From assembly GCF_963678635.1 (NCBI RefSeq), contig NC_087062.1, positions 15,055,789 through 15,119,788 on the forward strand: a stretch of DNA of 64,000 nucleotides. Direction: 5' to 3'. The DNA comes from Symsagittifera roscoffensis. Lineage: Eukaryota; Xenacoelomorpha; Acoela; Convolutidae. The translations under genes and the position numbers were made by a program. The notes beneath the pieces were generated by a model. That model saw only the letters and a program-made list of their open reading frames with translations, was not told the origin of the DNA and made no database searches. Positions 41,315 through 54,966 of the stretch are shown piece by piece (the stretch's first letter is position 1; the number at the start of each line of letters is the position of its first letter).

Positions 41315-43367
41315 ATTTTGTTTTAAACTCAATGACTTAGATTTCATTTGAAGCTGTTTTTTTCCTGAACGTTTTTGAAGCTCATAGATTTCAATTAATT
41401 AGCTTTTTTCATAAACAGATTTTCAGTTCGTTTTGACACCACTGCAGTTGCCAGGTAAAACAATGGTTGGTCCGGACGAAAAAAAGTTCTGTTTCTCAAG
41501 AGGGTGCGTCTTGATATATGAGCTAAAAGTTTCTTTTTCGAATTGCGAATATGTATGATTGGAAAGGTATTTTCGTTCAGTAGTGACTTATTTCGTTTGT
41601 TCTCAGCGTTTCTGTGCTTTTTTTTAACTGTAATGTTTTTCATCAAAAATCAATGTTATCTTTGTTCTGTATTTGAAGTTTTGCAAATATGGAAAATTGG
41701 TCACTTTGAACTGGGCTATCAAATCGACGGGTAAAATTAGTTTCTAATTTGCTATATTGTTTTAAATTGAACCCAGGTTTTTCTTGCAGCATCGAGTAAG
41801 AAGCATTTTATTGAGCATCCTCACTACCTAAAGGCTCAACATGCTATCCACAATCTGATTCTTTGATGTGATTAACTAATTTTAATTAAGTTCACACTTT
41901 ATGATTTTTTTTCGATATAAAAAATTAAGCCAGGTCTTGAAAAATGTAGACGAAGGGAATTGTACAATTGTTTTGCATTAAAATATTAGCGGTTATGAGA
42001 TCAATTTGTGAGTTACTCCCATTCAAAAATTTCCCGCTTTGAATAGATTGGAAAAGATCATACCTACCTATCTAATTTTGAAAAACTTTGATTTTAAAAG
42101 AATAGATTCCATATTTAGATGCCTTTCTTCTTTTACATTGTACCTCAGAAGTTTTATAAGGAAGTTTATTTTTTCAGAATTAAAAAAATTTGATGCGTCT
42201 CAATCATTTTGTCAGCTTTCGGTTAAATGATAACAATAAGTTTTTTCTAATATCATTGACTAGGTTTTTGAACTGATTTGGTTTGTTAACAATATAAATG
42301 AAGTAGATGTATTCAGGACATTACACCGTTCACAACTTTTTCAATAACCAAATAACTATCTGAGCCGACGAGATAACATTCCTCGTCAACTGATAGAAGT
42401 ATCAAAGTTGAAAGTGGAAGATTGACCAGACATCAAAAAAAGTTTTGTTGTGCATTGAAGGCAACAACTTATTCTAAAATTCTTCTTGTTTTGAGACCTA
42501 ATTTGTGATTTCATCTCAAAAATTGAGACAAAAGGTGATGGAATAAAAAAAGCTATTTTATACTCAAAACTGACCCTACAAAAAAATTTCGGTTAGTTAG
42601 ATTTACAATTCGTTAAATAGAATAACGAAAACAGCGGTTATTTTTCACATAACAGTTTTTGAAGAAAGCCAACAGTAAAAGATATAGTAGTTGCGGTTAT
42701 TTGAATGATGACTATTTTTTATTGTTTGGTTTTTGTTCCACGTGCGAGTCTTTTCATGGGCACTGTGATTGGCTTTAAATGGCTGAATTTCAAGTCGGTA
42801 CTGGTAGCGCCCAAATTTTGTTTCGACTTCGATCATTTCTTTGATGCATCAATGAACCCGTTGGATGTTTTCTGTAGGATTGACGAAAAGTTACTTCGCA
42901 GTGTATGTAGCCCAGTCAAAATTTTAATTCGTCATGCTACAGTTGGTTGTAATCTGCGATTTTAAGAAAACTGGGTACCTTGCGTATAGTTGTGTTATCC
43001 TCCAAAACGACAATATTCCCTCTTTGTCGCCATTTTTACTGTTGACGAGTACATTCAGTTCCTTGACATTTTTGCTTTTAATTTCAATTTTTGGCCTTTC
43101 GTGAATCCGTATCTTTTCACATATAACGAAATAATTGGGTGGAAAAATATCGTCTCACTCATTAACTAGAGCCACATTTTCGTGAATGACTCACTTTACT
43201 GTTCTGCAGTATTCCAAATATATTAGTGGCACCATCCTGCAGACTAAAAGTCTGTTTTTTTTGGTGTGTTTCAATATTTTTTTATTTCTTTTTCGTGGTA
43301 GACTCGCGATACTTATGATTTGAAAAATCACGTAAGATTTGCACACTTTTTCCATATCGCTACACAG

Positions 43368-44541
43368 AACCAAATTGTTTTGCCATTCGTAACACTCGAA
43401 CGCAGGACATTCTCTTGTCGTTTAAATCCTCAAACTCTAAGATGAGATGAGATTACCACCGAAAGCTCTTTGATACATCTTAGCTTTTCACCACATCTAT
43501 CTTAGTACCCAGCTTACTGCCCACTTCTTAAAAAAGGTGTCCTACTCTGAGACTTACTGATACAACTCGACGTAGAGTTTGTTCCTTGCTTTCCATTTTT
43601 CAGTGGAAAGAAATACGTTGAAGAAATAGACAATTTCGAAGAATTAGACTGATATACGAAAATGGAAGGCTGTTGTACTCAACAGCCCATGAGAATGATG
43701 TACTGAATAGAAATAAATAGTCGTGTTCACCCGTCAGGGCTAGGAACGACGAGGCTTTGTATTGAATAATTTTATTCGTGTTCCTTGACCATATGTATGA
43801 AAGCAGACAGAAAATGAATTTGTCAAGCAGGGACCTTGTTAATACCAATATGACAACAATCAAGCTAAGTGGCATTAATTAAAAGCATACCTGCAAAATC
43901 AATCTTTTAAACCGAACGATAGCAAGCAATTATAATGCAGAAGTAATTTCACATAACCAAATTGTTTTGCCATTCGTAACATTCGAACGCAGGACATTCT
44001 CTTGTCGTTTAAATCCTCAAACTCTAAGATGAGATGAGATTACCACCGAAAGCTCTTTGATACATCTTAGCTTTTCACCACATCTATATTAGTACCCAGC
44101 TTACTGCCCACTTCTTAAAAAAGGTGTCCTACTCTGAGACTTACTGATACAACTCGACGTAGAGTTTGTTCCTTGCTTTCCATTTTTCAGTGGAAAGAAA
44201 TACGTTGAGGAATTAGACAATTTCGAAGAATTAGACTGATATACGAAAATGGAAGGCTGTTGTACCCAACAGCCCATGAGAATGATGTACTGAATAGAAA
44301 TAAATAGTCGTGTTCACCCGTCAGGGCTAGGAACGACGAGGCTTTGTATTGAATAGTTTTATTTGTGTTCCTTGACCATATGTATGAAAGCAGACAGAAA
44401 ATGAATTTGTCAAGCAGGGACCTTTTTAATACCAATATGACAACAATCAAGCTAAGTGGCATTCATTAAAAGCATACCTGCAAAATCAATCTTTTAAATC
44501 GAACGATAGCAAGCAATTATATTGCAGAAGTAATTTCACAT
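43368..44541. repeat. 587-bp tandem duplication
   Basis: 43368-43954 and 43955-44541 are nearly identical. Duplication copy 2 has a single unit (around 49545-50130). The small minus-strand open frame inside each unit has no recognisable product. Confidence 0.88.
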
Positions 44542-44733
44542 ATAACACTTTACATGGCTTGTGGGGTAAGTAACATAGCTTGTGTGTTTTTGTCGGTTCT
44601 TAAGCCTTTGAAGAATTGTTACACGTATTTTAACATTACTTCAAAGCAATTGGCTCCAAATTTTTTTCAAAAAAACTTCTCGATTCCTTTCGGGTTACAA
44701 ATTTAAAACTTTGCAATTTCCGTCGACTCCTTA

Positions 44734-45140
44734 TCAGACACGTTCAAAGTTAAATTGGAAGCGTAAAAAAGACATAACAAAATGAAAACCAATTAATTGA
44801 GTTTTACAAGTCCAAGCAATCAATAATTGAGTTAATTGCAAGTGAGTTTTGATAGTCCGTGAGTTTAATGCGGTCGATAGTATAATCGGATTAACCTTAA
44901 GGAACAGTTGCCTCTCGAGGTTGATTGGAAGAAGTCTTTGCCGATAATCCGAATCAGCGTACCCAGCACTACTAAAGAACCGGTACACCGAGTCTGATGT
45001 TGGTAGTATGAACGTAGGCTTCAAGTAGGCACTGGGACTTTCTGTTTTATCCTTTCTCCGCTTTTTCAAGCACTGACTTGCAAAGTCAGACGAATTTGAA
45101 TTTCCCTCCCTCTTCTGATGTTGCCATGGTTGACTGCTCG
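44734..45140 (-). pseudogene. hAT transposase C-terminal (dimerisation) fragment, copy 1
   Basis: The minus-strand reading gives LPTSDSVYRFFSSAGY...RQRLLPINLERQLFLKVN, matching the hAT family C-terminal dimerisation pattern (P.TS..ERxFS.AG....R.RL.P.N.E.LLFLK.N). The catalytic part of the transposase is not seen upstream. A four-base insertion (CCTC repeated) near 45108 breaks the frame relative to the second copy. It is a short remnant inside the segmental duplication. Confidence 0.65.
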
Positions 45141-45821
45141 CTTTTTAAAATTTTTTTTTCGCAATTACCGCCTCATCAGTTAGCAGCAACCGCTGCGCAG
45201 AAAGAAGTGTTTTTCTCACGGCAGCTTCAAACATGAGGCGGTGTACAATATAAACAATGAACTTTGATATCGTTTGTGAAGGCAAGAGTAAGAGGCAAAA
45301 ACAGCGCAGAAGTCGGTTGAACCCTTCAACCGTCGGTCAAAAACTAACGCAAAATTGTCGGATAACCCAACTTCCTTTGTAGTTAATTCAATTCAGGATT
45401 AACCGGAAGCTTAAGGTTGTTAAAAATATATAGTTTCAGTTTTTTCCCGAGACACTTCCGGATTCTCGAATCCGAACGAAGAGCGGTCTTGTCGTCCTTC
45501 TGGATGTGTAATAAAATGCTCTCGATACCACTCTGCATTCCCGGGAATTGCTCGGTAACGATGGTACAGCTACAATCGTTACAATTTGGACAGTCTCGAT
45601 CGTAATTTCAGCATATTTTTCACGTCTTTCTTCACTATAGAGAATATTTGTTGCTGTTTTCTAGCGAAAATCGGTGTCTTCTGATTTTCACGGTTTTCAG
45701 TGTTCGCGAAATTTCAAGGTCGTGACGTGTCTTTAATTTCAAACGAATTTTGAAAAAATTACTTCGTCACTACAAATTAACCTCTCCCAATTCGTTAAAT
45801 TGCTTGATTTACACTGTTAGT

Positions 45822-45973
45822 CCAACGAAAATGCAAAATCTCACTTGGCTGTTGCCATGCATTTCGGCGCCATTCTGGTCGAATGTGCCAACGAAAATGC
45901 AAAATCTCACTTGGCTGTTACCAGTAAAATTTCGAAGTTGCCATGCCTTTCGTCGCCGTTCTGGTCGAATGTC
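45822..45973. repeat. Short tandem repeat specific to duplication copy 1
   Basis: CCAACGAAAATGCAAAATCT and a following GCC...TTCTGGTCGAATGT block occur twice, as units 45822-45887 and 45888-45973. Copy 2 jumps across this part from about 51425. Confidence 0.8.
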
Positions 45974-48048
45974 ACATTTTCGAGGAGGGTAATTTATCCC
46001 AGGAGGGTTATTTAGCATAAACTTTTTCGACTTGAACTTTTCAAACTGTCTTGAAATCATGCTCAAAAACGTCTGACTGTTTTAAATAATTGCGAGAGCG
46101 CCAGCCTAATACGATAAGCATCAACTTGGTTTCTTTAATTTTTGCATTGAATAGAGGAGGCGCACCATGCTATGTTCTAATAAAATACAAGAGGCAAAAG
46201 ACTAAAAATCATCATTTAAACTTATATAGCCCAATTTTGTTGATTTCGGCAAGTATTAAATTGTGAATCACAGGAGGCCTGATCAACTCTATAGTCCAAA
46301 AATCCAGGAAGGATGATGTTCAATGACAATTCTTTACACTGGAGACCAGCATGTGTTGTCAAAGCGGGCACCAGACTTTTTTCCTTGTAACTAGTTTGAA
46401 TAGATGTTTTTATTGAAATAAAACTTGAAGCGAAAAAAACCTTCATACATTTATTTTTTGATGCATCATTTTTTCAGTCTTGTTCTGGGATGTTTTCCCA
46501 TCTTACTCGAAGAAATCCAAACTAAAACTATTATTTTGAGGTTAGGTTAATAGTGGTTACTTTGGTCGGTTTTGTGCTATTGCTGCGTTAATCAATTGTT
46601 TTTGATCCGACCATAGAAAATGGGTAGAAACTTCGTCTTCCTGTGTGTTAAAGTTTTTTCCAGCAAAATCAGGTACCAGATTTATTCCCGTTCGTAGAGT
46701 TTTTATCACACCACGCACAAAATTGACACGTATTTTTTTAAACTTTGAATATTGTAGCAAAGTTTTGTGCTACTTGCACGGCATCCGGCTCTCCTTTGCA
46801 ATAGTAAATTGAACTCCTGGTTATCTGTAAATGAGATTTAGACAACTCTTGGTGAATGCTGTGATCCAAAGCTTATTAGGACTTTTGCATTTTATACACA
46901 TTGGGAATTTTCTGTAGCCATGATATATCTGGCATGGATTATTCGTCCTGATTTTTTTTCAAGAGTCGATGAAAGTAGTCCTGTCTCTTATATAGATCGC
47001 GATTAATTTTTAAATTGTTTTAGGAAAAGTCTCAGGCTCAAAATTCGCGGGTTGACTTTTGAATTTTTTTTCAAGTTCTATTCTTTCCTTCTTTAAATGG
47101 AATGCAAACTCCACTATCGAACAGCAAAAATGTAAAGATCACGAATTGTGTCAATCATGAATTGTTCTAGAAAGTTGAGATTTTAAAGAAAGTTGAAAAC
47201 AGGTATTCAAATGGGATTGGGGTTTCATTTTTTTGAGACGCGGTGGAAGATTTGAAAAAAATGTGTGGGATTGGGTTTTTTGAGACCCTTTCGAAAAAGT
47301 TTTTCACCCTTTGCAAAGTTTTTAGTTTTTCTCTAAAACTACTCTACGGGTTTTCAAAACAGGGTATCAGTCAAAAGGCCGCTTATTCCCATGTGTGCCT
47401 GCATAAACTTTTGTTCTCTTTTTGCCTAACCCCGCTGTCTACAGCCTGCGAGAGAGTCCATGGTAGGCATATTTTACCCATTTTTTGATTTTTTAAGAGT
47501 AAAGAACTTAGTGAAGACTCTTATATAGGTCTCTTATTCAGGAAAAAGTCTTGTGGATGTAAAATGTGCATAAAAGTCTCCAATAACTATAGATGTGCAT
47601 TCACACACATTGATGCATTTTTGATTGGACTTAGGTGTATATGCACTTATTGGGTTCAATTGATTTTCATCTGCTAAAAGTGACCTAAATAGCACTCTCC
47701 AAATACGAACGTGGAAATGGTGCAAAAAACGTGAACGGTTTCTAGTTTCGAAAAGGGACTTTAATTTCTAGATTTCCAGCATAATGGAAACTTTACCTGT
47801 TGATCCAGTTTTCTCAACTTGGGTTGATGTTATCAAAAAAGCATTAATCATAAATCGTTCTAGAAATTCATGGAGCTTAAAGGTCATGTTTTTTTTTAAA
47901 TTTAAATTTCAATTAAGTCAGTGTTTTTGATGTTCACTTGTGTTCATTACTCTTTTCCAGTTTTCGATTGGCTATGTTTGTTCGCTTTCTCATAAACTAC
48001 CCTATTCAATCTGAACTTTTGGTTTTAATTAATAGAACGGTTTTTGAA

Positions 48049-51000
48049 ATCAAGTAAAAACTTCTAAAAACATACAATTTGTTATTTTTGTAAGTTAAAT
48101 TTGATAACCTATTCAATCATGAGCTTCCAACTCAATTTCATTTTGTTTCAGTCAAACAAAAAAAACCACATGGTTGAAAGTTTTTTCCTGAAAAACCTTG
48201 AGTTGGAACAAGATTGTTTTAACGATTACGACATGCCTTTTTTTGAAATTGTCTTATTTAATTAGAGAATAGATTCCATATTTAGATGCCTTTCTTTTTT
48301 TACATTGTACCTCAGAAGTTTTATACGGAAATTTATTTTTTTCAGAAGTAAAAAAATTTGATGCGTCTCAATCATTTTGCCAGCTTTCGGTTAAATGATA
48401 ACAATAAGTTTTTTCTAATATCATTGGCTAGGTTTTTGAACTGATTTGGTTTGTTAACAATATAAATGAAGTAGATGTATTAGGACATTACACCGTTCAC
48501 AACTTTTTCAATAACCAAATAACTATCTGAGCCGACGAGATAACATTCCTCGTCAACTGATAAAAGTATCGAAGTTAAAAGTGGAAGATTGACCAGACAT
48601 CAAAAAAAAGTTTTGTTGTGCATTGAAGGCAACAACTTATTCTAAAATTCTTCTTGTTTTGAGACCTAATTTGTGATTTCATCTCAAAAATTGAGACAAA
48701 AGGTGATGGAATAAAAAAAGCTATTTTATACTCAAAACTGACCCTACAAAAAAATTTCGGTTAGTTAGATTTACAATTCGTTAAATAGAATAACGAAAAC
48801 AGCAGTTATTTTTCACATAACAGTTTTTGAAGAAAGCCAACAGTAAAAGATATAGTAGTTGCGGTTATTTGAATGATGACTATTTTTTATTGTTTGGTTT
48901 TTGTTCCACGTGCGAGTCTTTTCATGGGCACTGTGATTGGCTATAAATGGCTGAATTTCAAGTCAGCACTGGTAGCGCCCAAATTTTGTTTCGACTTCGA
49001 TCATTTCTTTGATGCATCAATGAACCCGTTGGATGTTTTCTGTAGGATTGACGAAAAGTTATTTCGCAGTGTATGTAGCCCATTCAAAATTTTAATTCGT
49101 CATGCTACAGTTGGTTGTAGTGTGCGATTTTAAGAAAACTGGGTACCTTGCGTATAGTTGTGTTATCCTCCAAAACGACAATATTCCCTCTTTGTTGCCA
49201 TTTTTACTGTTGACGAGTACATTCAGTTCCTTGACATTTTTGCTTTTAATTTCAGTTTTTGACCTTTCGTGAATCTGTATCTTTTCACATATAACGAAAT
49301 AATTGGGTGGAAAAATATCGTCTCACTCATCAACCAGAGCCACATTTTCGTCAATGACTCACTTCACTGTTCTGCAGTATTCCACCATATTAGTGGCACC
49401 ATCCTGCAGACTAAAAGTCTGATTTTTTTTGGTGCGTTTCAATATTTTTTGATTTTTTTTTCGTGGTAGACTCGCGATACGTAAGATTTGAAAAATCACG
49501 TAAGATTTGCACATTTTTTCCATATCGCTACACAGAACCAAATTGTTTTGCCATTCGAACATTCGAACGCAGGACATTCTCTTGTCGTTTAAATCCTCAA
49601 ACTCTAAGATGAGATGAGATTACCACCGAAAGCTCCTTGATACATCTTAGCTTTTCACCACATCTATCTTAGTACCCAGCTTACTGCCCACTTCTTAAAA
49701 AAGGTGTCCTACTCTGAGACTTACTGATACAACTCGACGTAGAGTTTGTTCCTTGCTTTCCATTTTTCAGTGGAAAGAAATACGTTGAAGAAATAGACAA
49801 TTTCGAAGAATTAGACTGATATACGAAAATGGAAGGCTGTTGTACTCAACAGCCCATGAGAATGATGTACTGAATAGAAATAAATAGTCGTGTTCACCCG
49901 TCAGGGCTAGGAACGACGAGGCTTTGTATTGAATAATTTTATTCGTGTTCCTTGACCATATGTATGAAAGCAGACAGAAAATGAATTTGTCAAGCAGGGA
50001 CCTTTTAAATACCAATATGACAACAATCAAGCTAAGTGGCATTAATTAAAAGCATACCTGCAAAATTAATCTTTAAAATCGAACGATAGCAAGCAATTAT
50101 AATGCAGAAGTAATTTCACATATAATACTTAACATGGCTTGTGGGGTAAGTAACATAGCTTGTGTGTTTTTGTCGGTTCTTAAGCCTTTGAAGAATTGTT
50201 ACACGTATTTTAACATTACTTCAAAGCAATTGGCTCCAAATTTTTTTCAAAAAAACTTCTCGATTCCTTTCGGGTTACACATTTAAAACTTTGCAATTTC
50301 CGTCGACTCCTTATCAGACACGTTCAAAGTTAAATTGGAAGCGTAAAAAAGACATAACAAAATGAAAACCAATTAATTGAGTTTTACAAGTCCAAGCAAT
50401 CAATAATTGAGTTAATTGCAAGTGAGTTTTGATAGTCCGTGAGTTTAATGCGGTCGATAGTATAATCGGATTAACCTTAAGGAACAGTTGCCTCTCGAGC
50501 TTGATTGGAAGAAGTCTTTGCCGATAATCCGAATGAGCGTACCCGGCACTACTAAAGAACCGGTACACCGAGTCTGATGTTGGTAGTATGAACGTAGGCT
50601 TCAAGTAGGCACTGGGACTTTCTGTTTTATCCTTTCTCCGCTTTTTCAAGCACTGACTTGCAAAGTCAGACGAATTTGAATTTCCCTCTTCTGATGTTGC
50701 CATGGTTGCCTGCTCGCTTTTTAAAATTTTTTTTCGCAATTACCGCCTCATCAGTAAGTGTTTTTCTCACGGCAGCTTCAAACATGGGGCTGTGTACAAT
50801 ATAAACAATGAACTTTGATATCGTTTGTGAAGGCAAGAGTAAGAGGCAAAAACAGCGCAAAAGTCGATTGAACCCTTAGACCGTCGGTCAAAAACTAACG
50901 CAAAATTGTCGGATAACACAAGAGATTTTTTCATTTCAACTTCCTTTGTAGTTAATTCAATTCAGGAGCAACCGGAAGCTTAAGGTTGTTAAAAATATAT

Positions 51001-53409
51001 AGTTTCAGTTTTTTCCCGAGACACTTCCGGATTCTCGAATCCGAACGAAGAGCGGTCTTGTCGTCCTTCTGGATGTGTAATAAAATGCTCTCGATACCAC
51101 TCTGCATTCCCGGGAATTGCTCGGTAACGATGGTACAGCTACAATCGTTACAATTTGGACAGTCTCGATCGTAATTTCAGCATATTTTTCACGTCTTTCT
51201 TCACTATAGAGAATATTTGTTGCTGTTTTCTAGCGAAAATCGGTGTCTTCTGATTTTCACGGTTTTCAGTGTTCGCGAAATTTCAAGGTCGTGACGTGTC
51301 TTTAATTTCAAACGAATTTTGAAAAAATTACTTCGTCACTACAAATTAACCTCTCCCAATTCGTTAAATTGCTTGATTTACACTGTTAATCCAACGAAAA
51401 TGCAAAATCTCACTTGGCTGTTGCTCAAAAACGTCTGACTGTTTTAAATAATTGCGAGAGCGCTAGCCTAATACGATAAGCATCAACTTGGTTTCTTTAA
51501 TTTTTGCATTGAATAGAGGAGCCGCACCATGCTATGTTCTAATAAAATACAAAAGGCAAAAGACTAAAAATCATCATTTAAACTTATATAGCCGAATTTT
51601 GTTGATTTCGGCAAGTACTAAATTGTGAATAACAGGAGGCCTGATCAACTCTATAGTCCAAAAATCCAGGAAGGATGATGTTCAATGACAATTCTTTACA
51701 CTGGAGACCAGCATGTGTTGTCAAAGCGGGCACCGGACTTTTTTCCTTGTAACTAGTTTGTATAGATGTTTTTATTGAAATAAAACTTGAAGCGAAAAAA
51801 ACCGTCATACAGTTATTTTTTGATGCATCATTTTTTCAGTCTTATTCTGGGATGTTTTCCCATCTTACTCGAAGAAATCCAAACTAAAACTATTTTTTTG
51901 AGGTTTGGTTAATAGTGGTTACTTTGGTCGGTTTTGTGCTATTGCTGCGTTAATCAATTGTTTTTGATCCGACCATAGAAAATGGGGAGGAACTTCGTCT
52001 TCCTGTGTGTTAAAGTTTTTTCCACGCAAAATCAGGTACAATATATATTCCCGTTCGTATAGTTTTTATCACACCACGCACAAAATTGACACTTATTTTT
52101 TTAAACTTTGAATATTGTAGCAAAGTTTTGTGCTACTTGCACAGCATCCGGCTCTCCTTTACAGTAGTAAATTGAACTCCTGGTTATTTGTAAATGAGAT
52201 TTAGACAACTCTTGGTGAAAGCTGTGATCCAAAGCTTATTAGGATTTTTGCATTTTATACACATTGGGAATTTTCTGTAGCCATGATATATCTGACATGG
52301 ATTATTCGTCCTGATTTTTTTTCAAGAGTCGATGAAAGTAGTCCTGTCTCTTATATAGATCGCTATTAATTTTTAAATTGTTTTAGGAAAAGTCTCAGGC
52401 TCAAAATTCGCGGGTTGACTTTGAATTTTTTTCAAGTTCATTTCTTTCCTTCTTTAAATGGAATGCAAACTCCACTATCTAACAGCAAAAATGTAAAGAT
52501 GACGAATTGTGTCAATCATGAATTGTTCTAGAAAGTTGAGATTTTAAAGAAAGTTGAAAACAGGTATTCAAATGGGATTGGGGTTTCATTTTTTTGAGAC
52601 GCGGTGGAAGATTTGAGAAAAATGTGTGGGATTGGGTTTTTTGAGACCCTTTCGAAAAAGTTTTTCACCCTTTGCAAAGTTTTTAGTTTTTCTCTAAAAC
52701 TACTCTACGGGTTTTCAAAACAGGGTATCAGTCAAAAGACCGCTTATTCCCATGTCTGCCTGCATAAACTTTTGTTCTCTTTTTGCCTAACCCCGCTGTC
52801 TACAGCCTGCGAGAGAGTCCATGGTAGGCATATTTTACCCATTTTTTGATTTTTTAAGAGTAAAGAACTTAGTGAAGACTCTTATATAGGTCTCTTATTC
52901 AGGAAAAAGTCTTGTCGATGTAAAATGTGCATAAAAGTCTCCAATAACTATAGATGTGCATTCATACACATTGATGCATTTTTTATTGGACTTAGGTGTA
53001 TATGCACTTATTGGGTTCAATTGATTTTCATCTGCTAAAAGTGACCTAAATAGCACTCTCCAAATACGAACGTGGAAATGGTGCAAAAAACGTGAACGGT
53101 TTTTAGTTTCGAAAAGGGACTTTAATTTCTAGATTTCCAGCATAATAGAAACTTTACCTGTTGATCCAGTTTTCTCAACTTGGGTTGATGTTATCAAAAA
53201 AGCATTAATCATAAATCGTTCTAGAAATTCATGGAGCTTAAAGGGCATGTTTTTTTTAAATTTGAATTTCAATTAAGTCAGTGTTTTTGATGTTCACTTG
53301 TGTTCATTACTCTTTTCCAGTTTTCGATTGGCTATGTTTGTTCGCTTTCTCATAAACTACCCTATTCAATCTGAACTTTTGGTTTTAATTAATAGAACGG
53401 TTTTTGAAA
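48049..53409. repeat. Tandem segmental duplication, copy 2
   Basis: Second copy of 40464-48048, shortened by an internal deletion at about 48257 (skipping the sequence equivalent to 40672-42099), by absence of the second 587-bp unit, and by small deletions near 50755 and 51425. Identity elsewhere is high, with scattered substitutions. No intact gene is recognised. Confidence 0.88.
50314..50739 (-). pseudogene. hAT transposase C-terminal (dimerisation) fragment, copy 2
   Basis: The same hAT C-terminal pattern as at 44734-45140, open for 141 codons here because the CCTC insertion is absent. Upstream in this frame is a serine-rich, basic stretch (CLKKRRKDKTESP) and no catalytic domain. It is a remnant carried along by the segmental duplication. 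Confidence 0.65.
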
Positions 53410-54260
53410 GTTCTTTGTAAAAGCGGCTTCACCCAAATTTTTTTACACAAAGTGATAGCCCTTGGAATAGTCAAGTTTTTGACTTTGACCGTTTTGTGAA
53501 TCTTTGATTTTTCTGGAAAACTAACCTCCCAAATCTTATAGTATGGGCTCAATGGAGATAGCGGGTTGTGGAAAGCTACCCTGCTTAAGCAGCTACGCCC
53601 AATTTTGTTCAAACGAAAAGTTATGACCCTCGCAATAGTCAAATGTTTGATTTCTTGACCGTTTTTGATGCTTTTTGACTTTTCTCGAAAACTGCCCTCC
53701 CAATTCTGAGAATGTAGGTTGAATGGAGATAACGTGACATTAGAAGCGCCCCTGCATTAGCGGCCAGTGTCAATTTTTTTTAAAGAAGAAAAGCATGGAT
53801 TCTCGTAAAAGTCAAGTTTTCGATTTGTTCACCGTTTTTTGTCTTTTCCTGATAGCTATCGTGCCAAATCTGATATCAAAGGGTTAATCGACACAACAGG
53901 TTATTGGATGCCGGCCTGCCTAAGCAGATACGCCCTATTTTAAAGAAAAATGTTGTGGTCTTTTAAAAAGTCGACACGTTTTGACACTTTGACTGTTTTT
54001 TGGAAACCTTTCTACTTTTATCGAAAACTACCCTGCCAATTAAGCTTTTGATTCAGAAAACCGATTTTCAAAACCTATTTTTCCGCCTAAGCGACAACAA
54101 AATACTTTTTGCAGAAAAAATTATGGATTTCGGAAAGTCGAGTTTTTGAACTTTTGACCGAAACTTTTTGCCTTGTCCTAAAAACTACCCTATAAAATTT
54201 GAGATGGAGGATTGGGTAAGTTATCCCTGCAGAAGCGGTGACTCCTTAATTTTTTGTAGA
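53410..54260. repeat. Degenerate ~170-bp tandem repeat
   Basis: About five to six diverged units spaced 160-180 bp. Recurrent words in order are AGTCAAGTTTTTGA, TTTGACCGTTTT, TCGAAAACT.CCCTCCCAA, then CCTGC.TAAGC.G.TACGCCC.ATTTT. The order is kept in each unit while the sequence drifts, as in an old satellite. No coding function. Confidence 0.72.
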
Positions 54261-54362
54261 CAAATGTCCTCGAGAAAATTGCAATATCTCCAAAGAATTT
54301 TTTTCACACATTTTAGTAGAGCCTAAGTTTCTTGGGAAAGTCCAATTTTCGAAAATACGCAT

Positions 54363-54559
54363 TTCATCCCGCATCAGTATAACGAGTTCAAAAATGTCAA
54401 ACTCATGCCTGAAGCTTTATCTGGACCCGTAGTTATCTTTTATCGAGACAAACAAAAAAATTCATTCCGCATCAGTATAACAAGTTCAAAAATATCAAAC
54501 TCTTACCTGCAATTTTATCTGAGCGCTCCCAGTTATCTTTTATCGAGATAAACGAAAAA
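54363..54559. repeat. Tandem pair of ~98-bp units
   Basis: 54363-54460 and 54461-54559 share CCGCATCAGTATAAC.AGTTC, TCAAACTC.T.CCTG and AGTTATCTTTTATCGAGA with moderate divergence. Confidence 0.82.
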
Positions 54560-54586
54560 ATAATTCACCTAGTTTTTTTCAACGTT

Positions 54587-54703
54587 TTTTTTTCGATGTC
54601 TTACGTTTTTTATGTTTATTTTGTATCGCAAGTGTTGCGAGGCTCCGTTTCGCTGCACTTGCGATATAACATAAACTTGAAAAACATAAGACATCGAAAA
54701 AAA
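54587..54703. repeat. Long hairpin, 48-bp arms
   Basis: The left arm 54587-54634 and right arm 54656-54703 are reverse complements at about 43 of 48 positions, around a 21-base loop containing GCGAGGCTCCGTTTCGC, which can itself form a 4-bp stem. Related half-sites (TATCGCAAGTG...GAAGCTCCGG near 55893 and ACGAAGCTCCGC near 59230) occur nearby, so this belongs to a dispersed family. Confidence 0.85.
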
Positions 54704-54966
54704 GTTATTGACTTTTTTCGCTTTTCTTCTGTGATTCATTTTTTTCCATTAGTTTCTCGAAGATAGAATTTGTGTTTTTGTTTTCGATTTTTTTTGTAGC
54801 AAACCGTTGACCGAAAAAATTTAATTTCCAAAACAATGTTCATATTGATCAGAACTCTATATCATCTCACCTTTTAATACTTTTTAATTTTGCATGATTA
54901 AAACAACGAACCGATTATTAAGATTATTGGACGATCTAAATGATATTTTTTTTGGATTGTTGTAAT

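Larger units (their letters stand above)
40464..48048. repeat. Tandem segmental duplication, copy 1
   Basis: Directly followed by a second copy at 48049-53409. The junction reads TTTTTGAAATCAAGT, combining the copy end (TTTTTGAAA) with the copy start (ATCAAGT) at short microhomology. This copy contains about 1.4 kb (40672-42099), a second 587-bp unit (43368-44541) and about 210 bp (45850-46055) that copy 2 lacks. Both copies carry a hAT transposase fragment. No intact gene is recognised. Confidence 0.88.
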
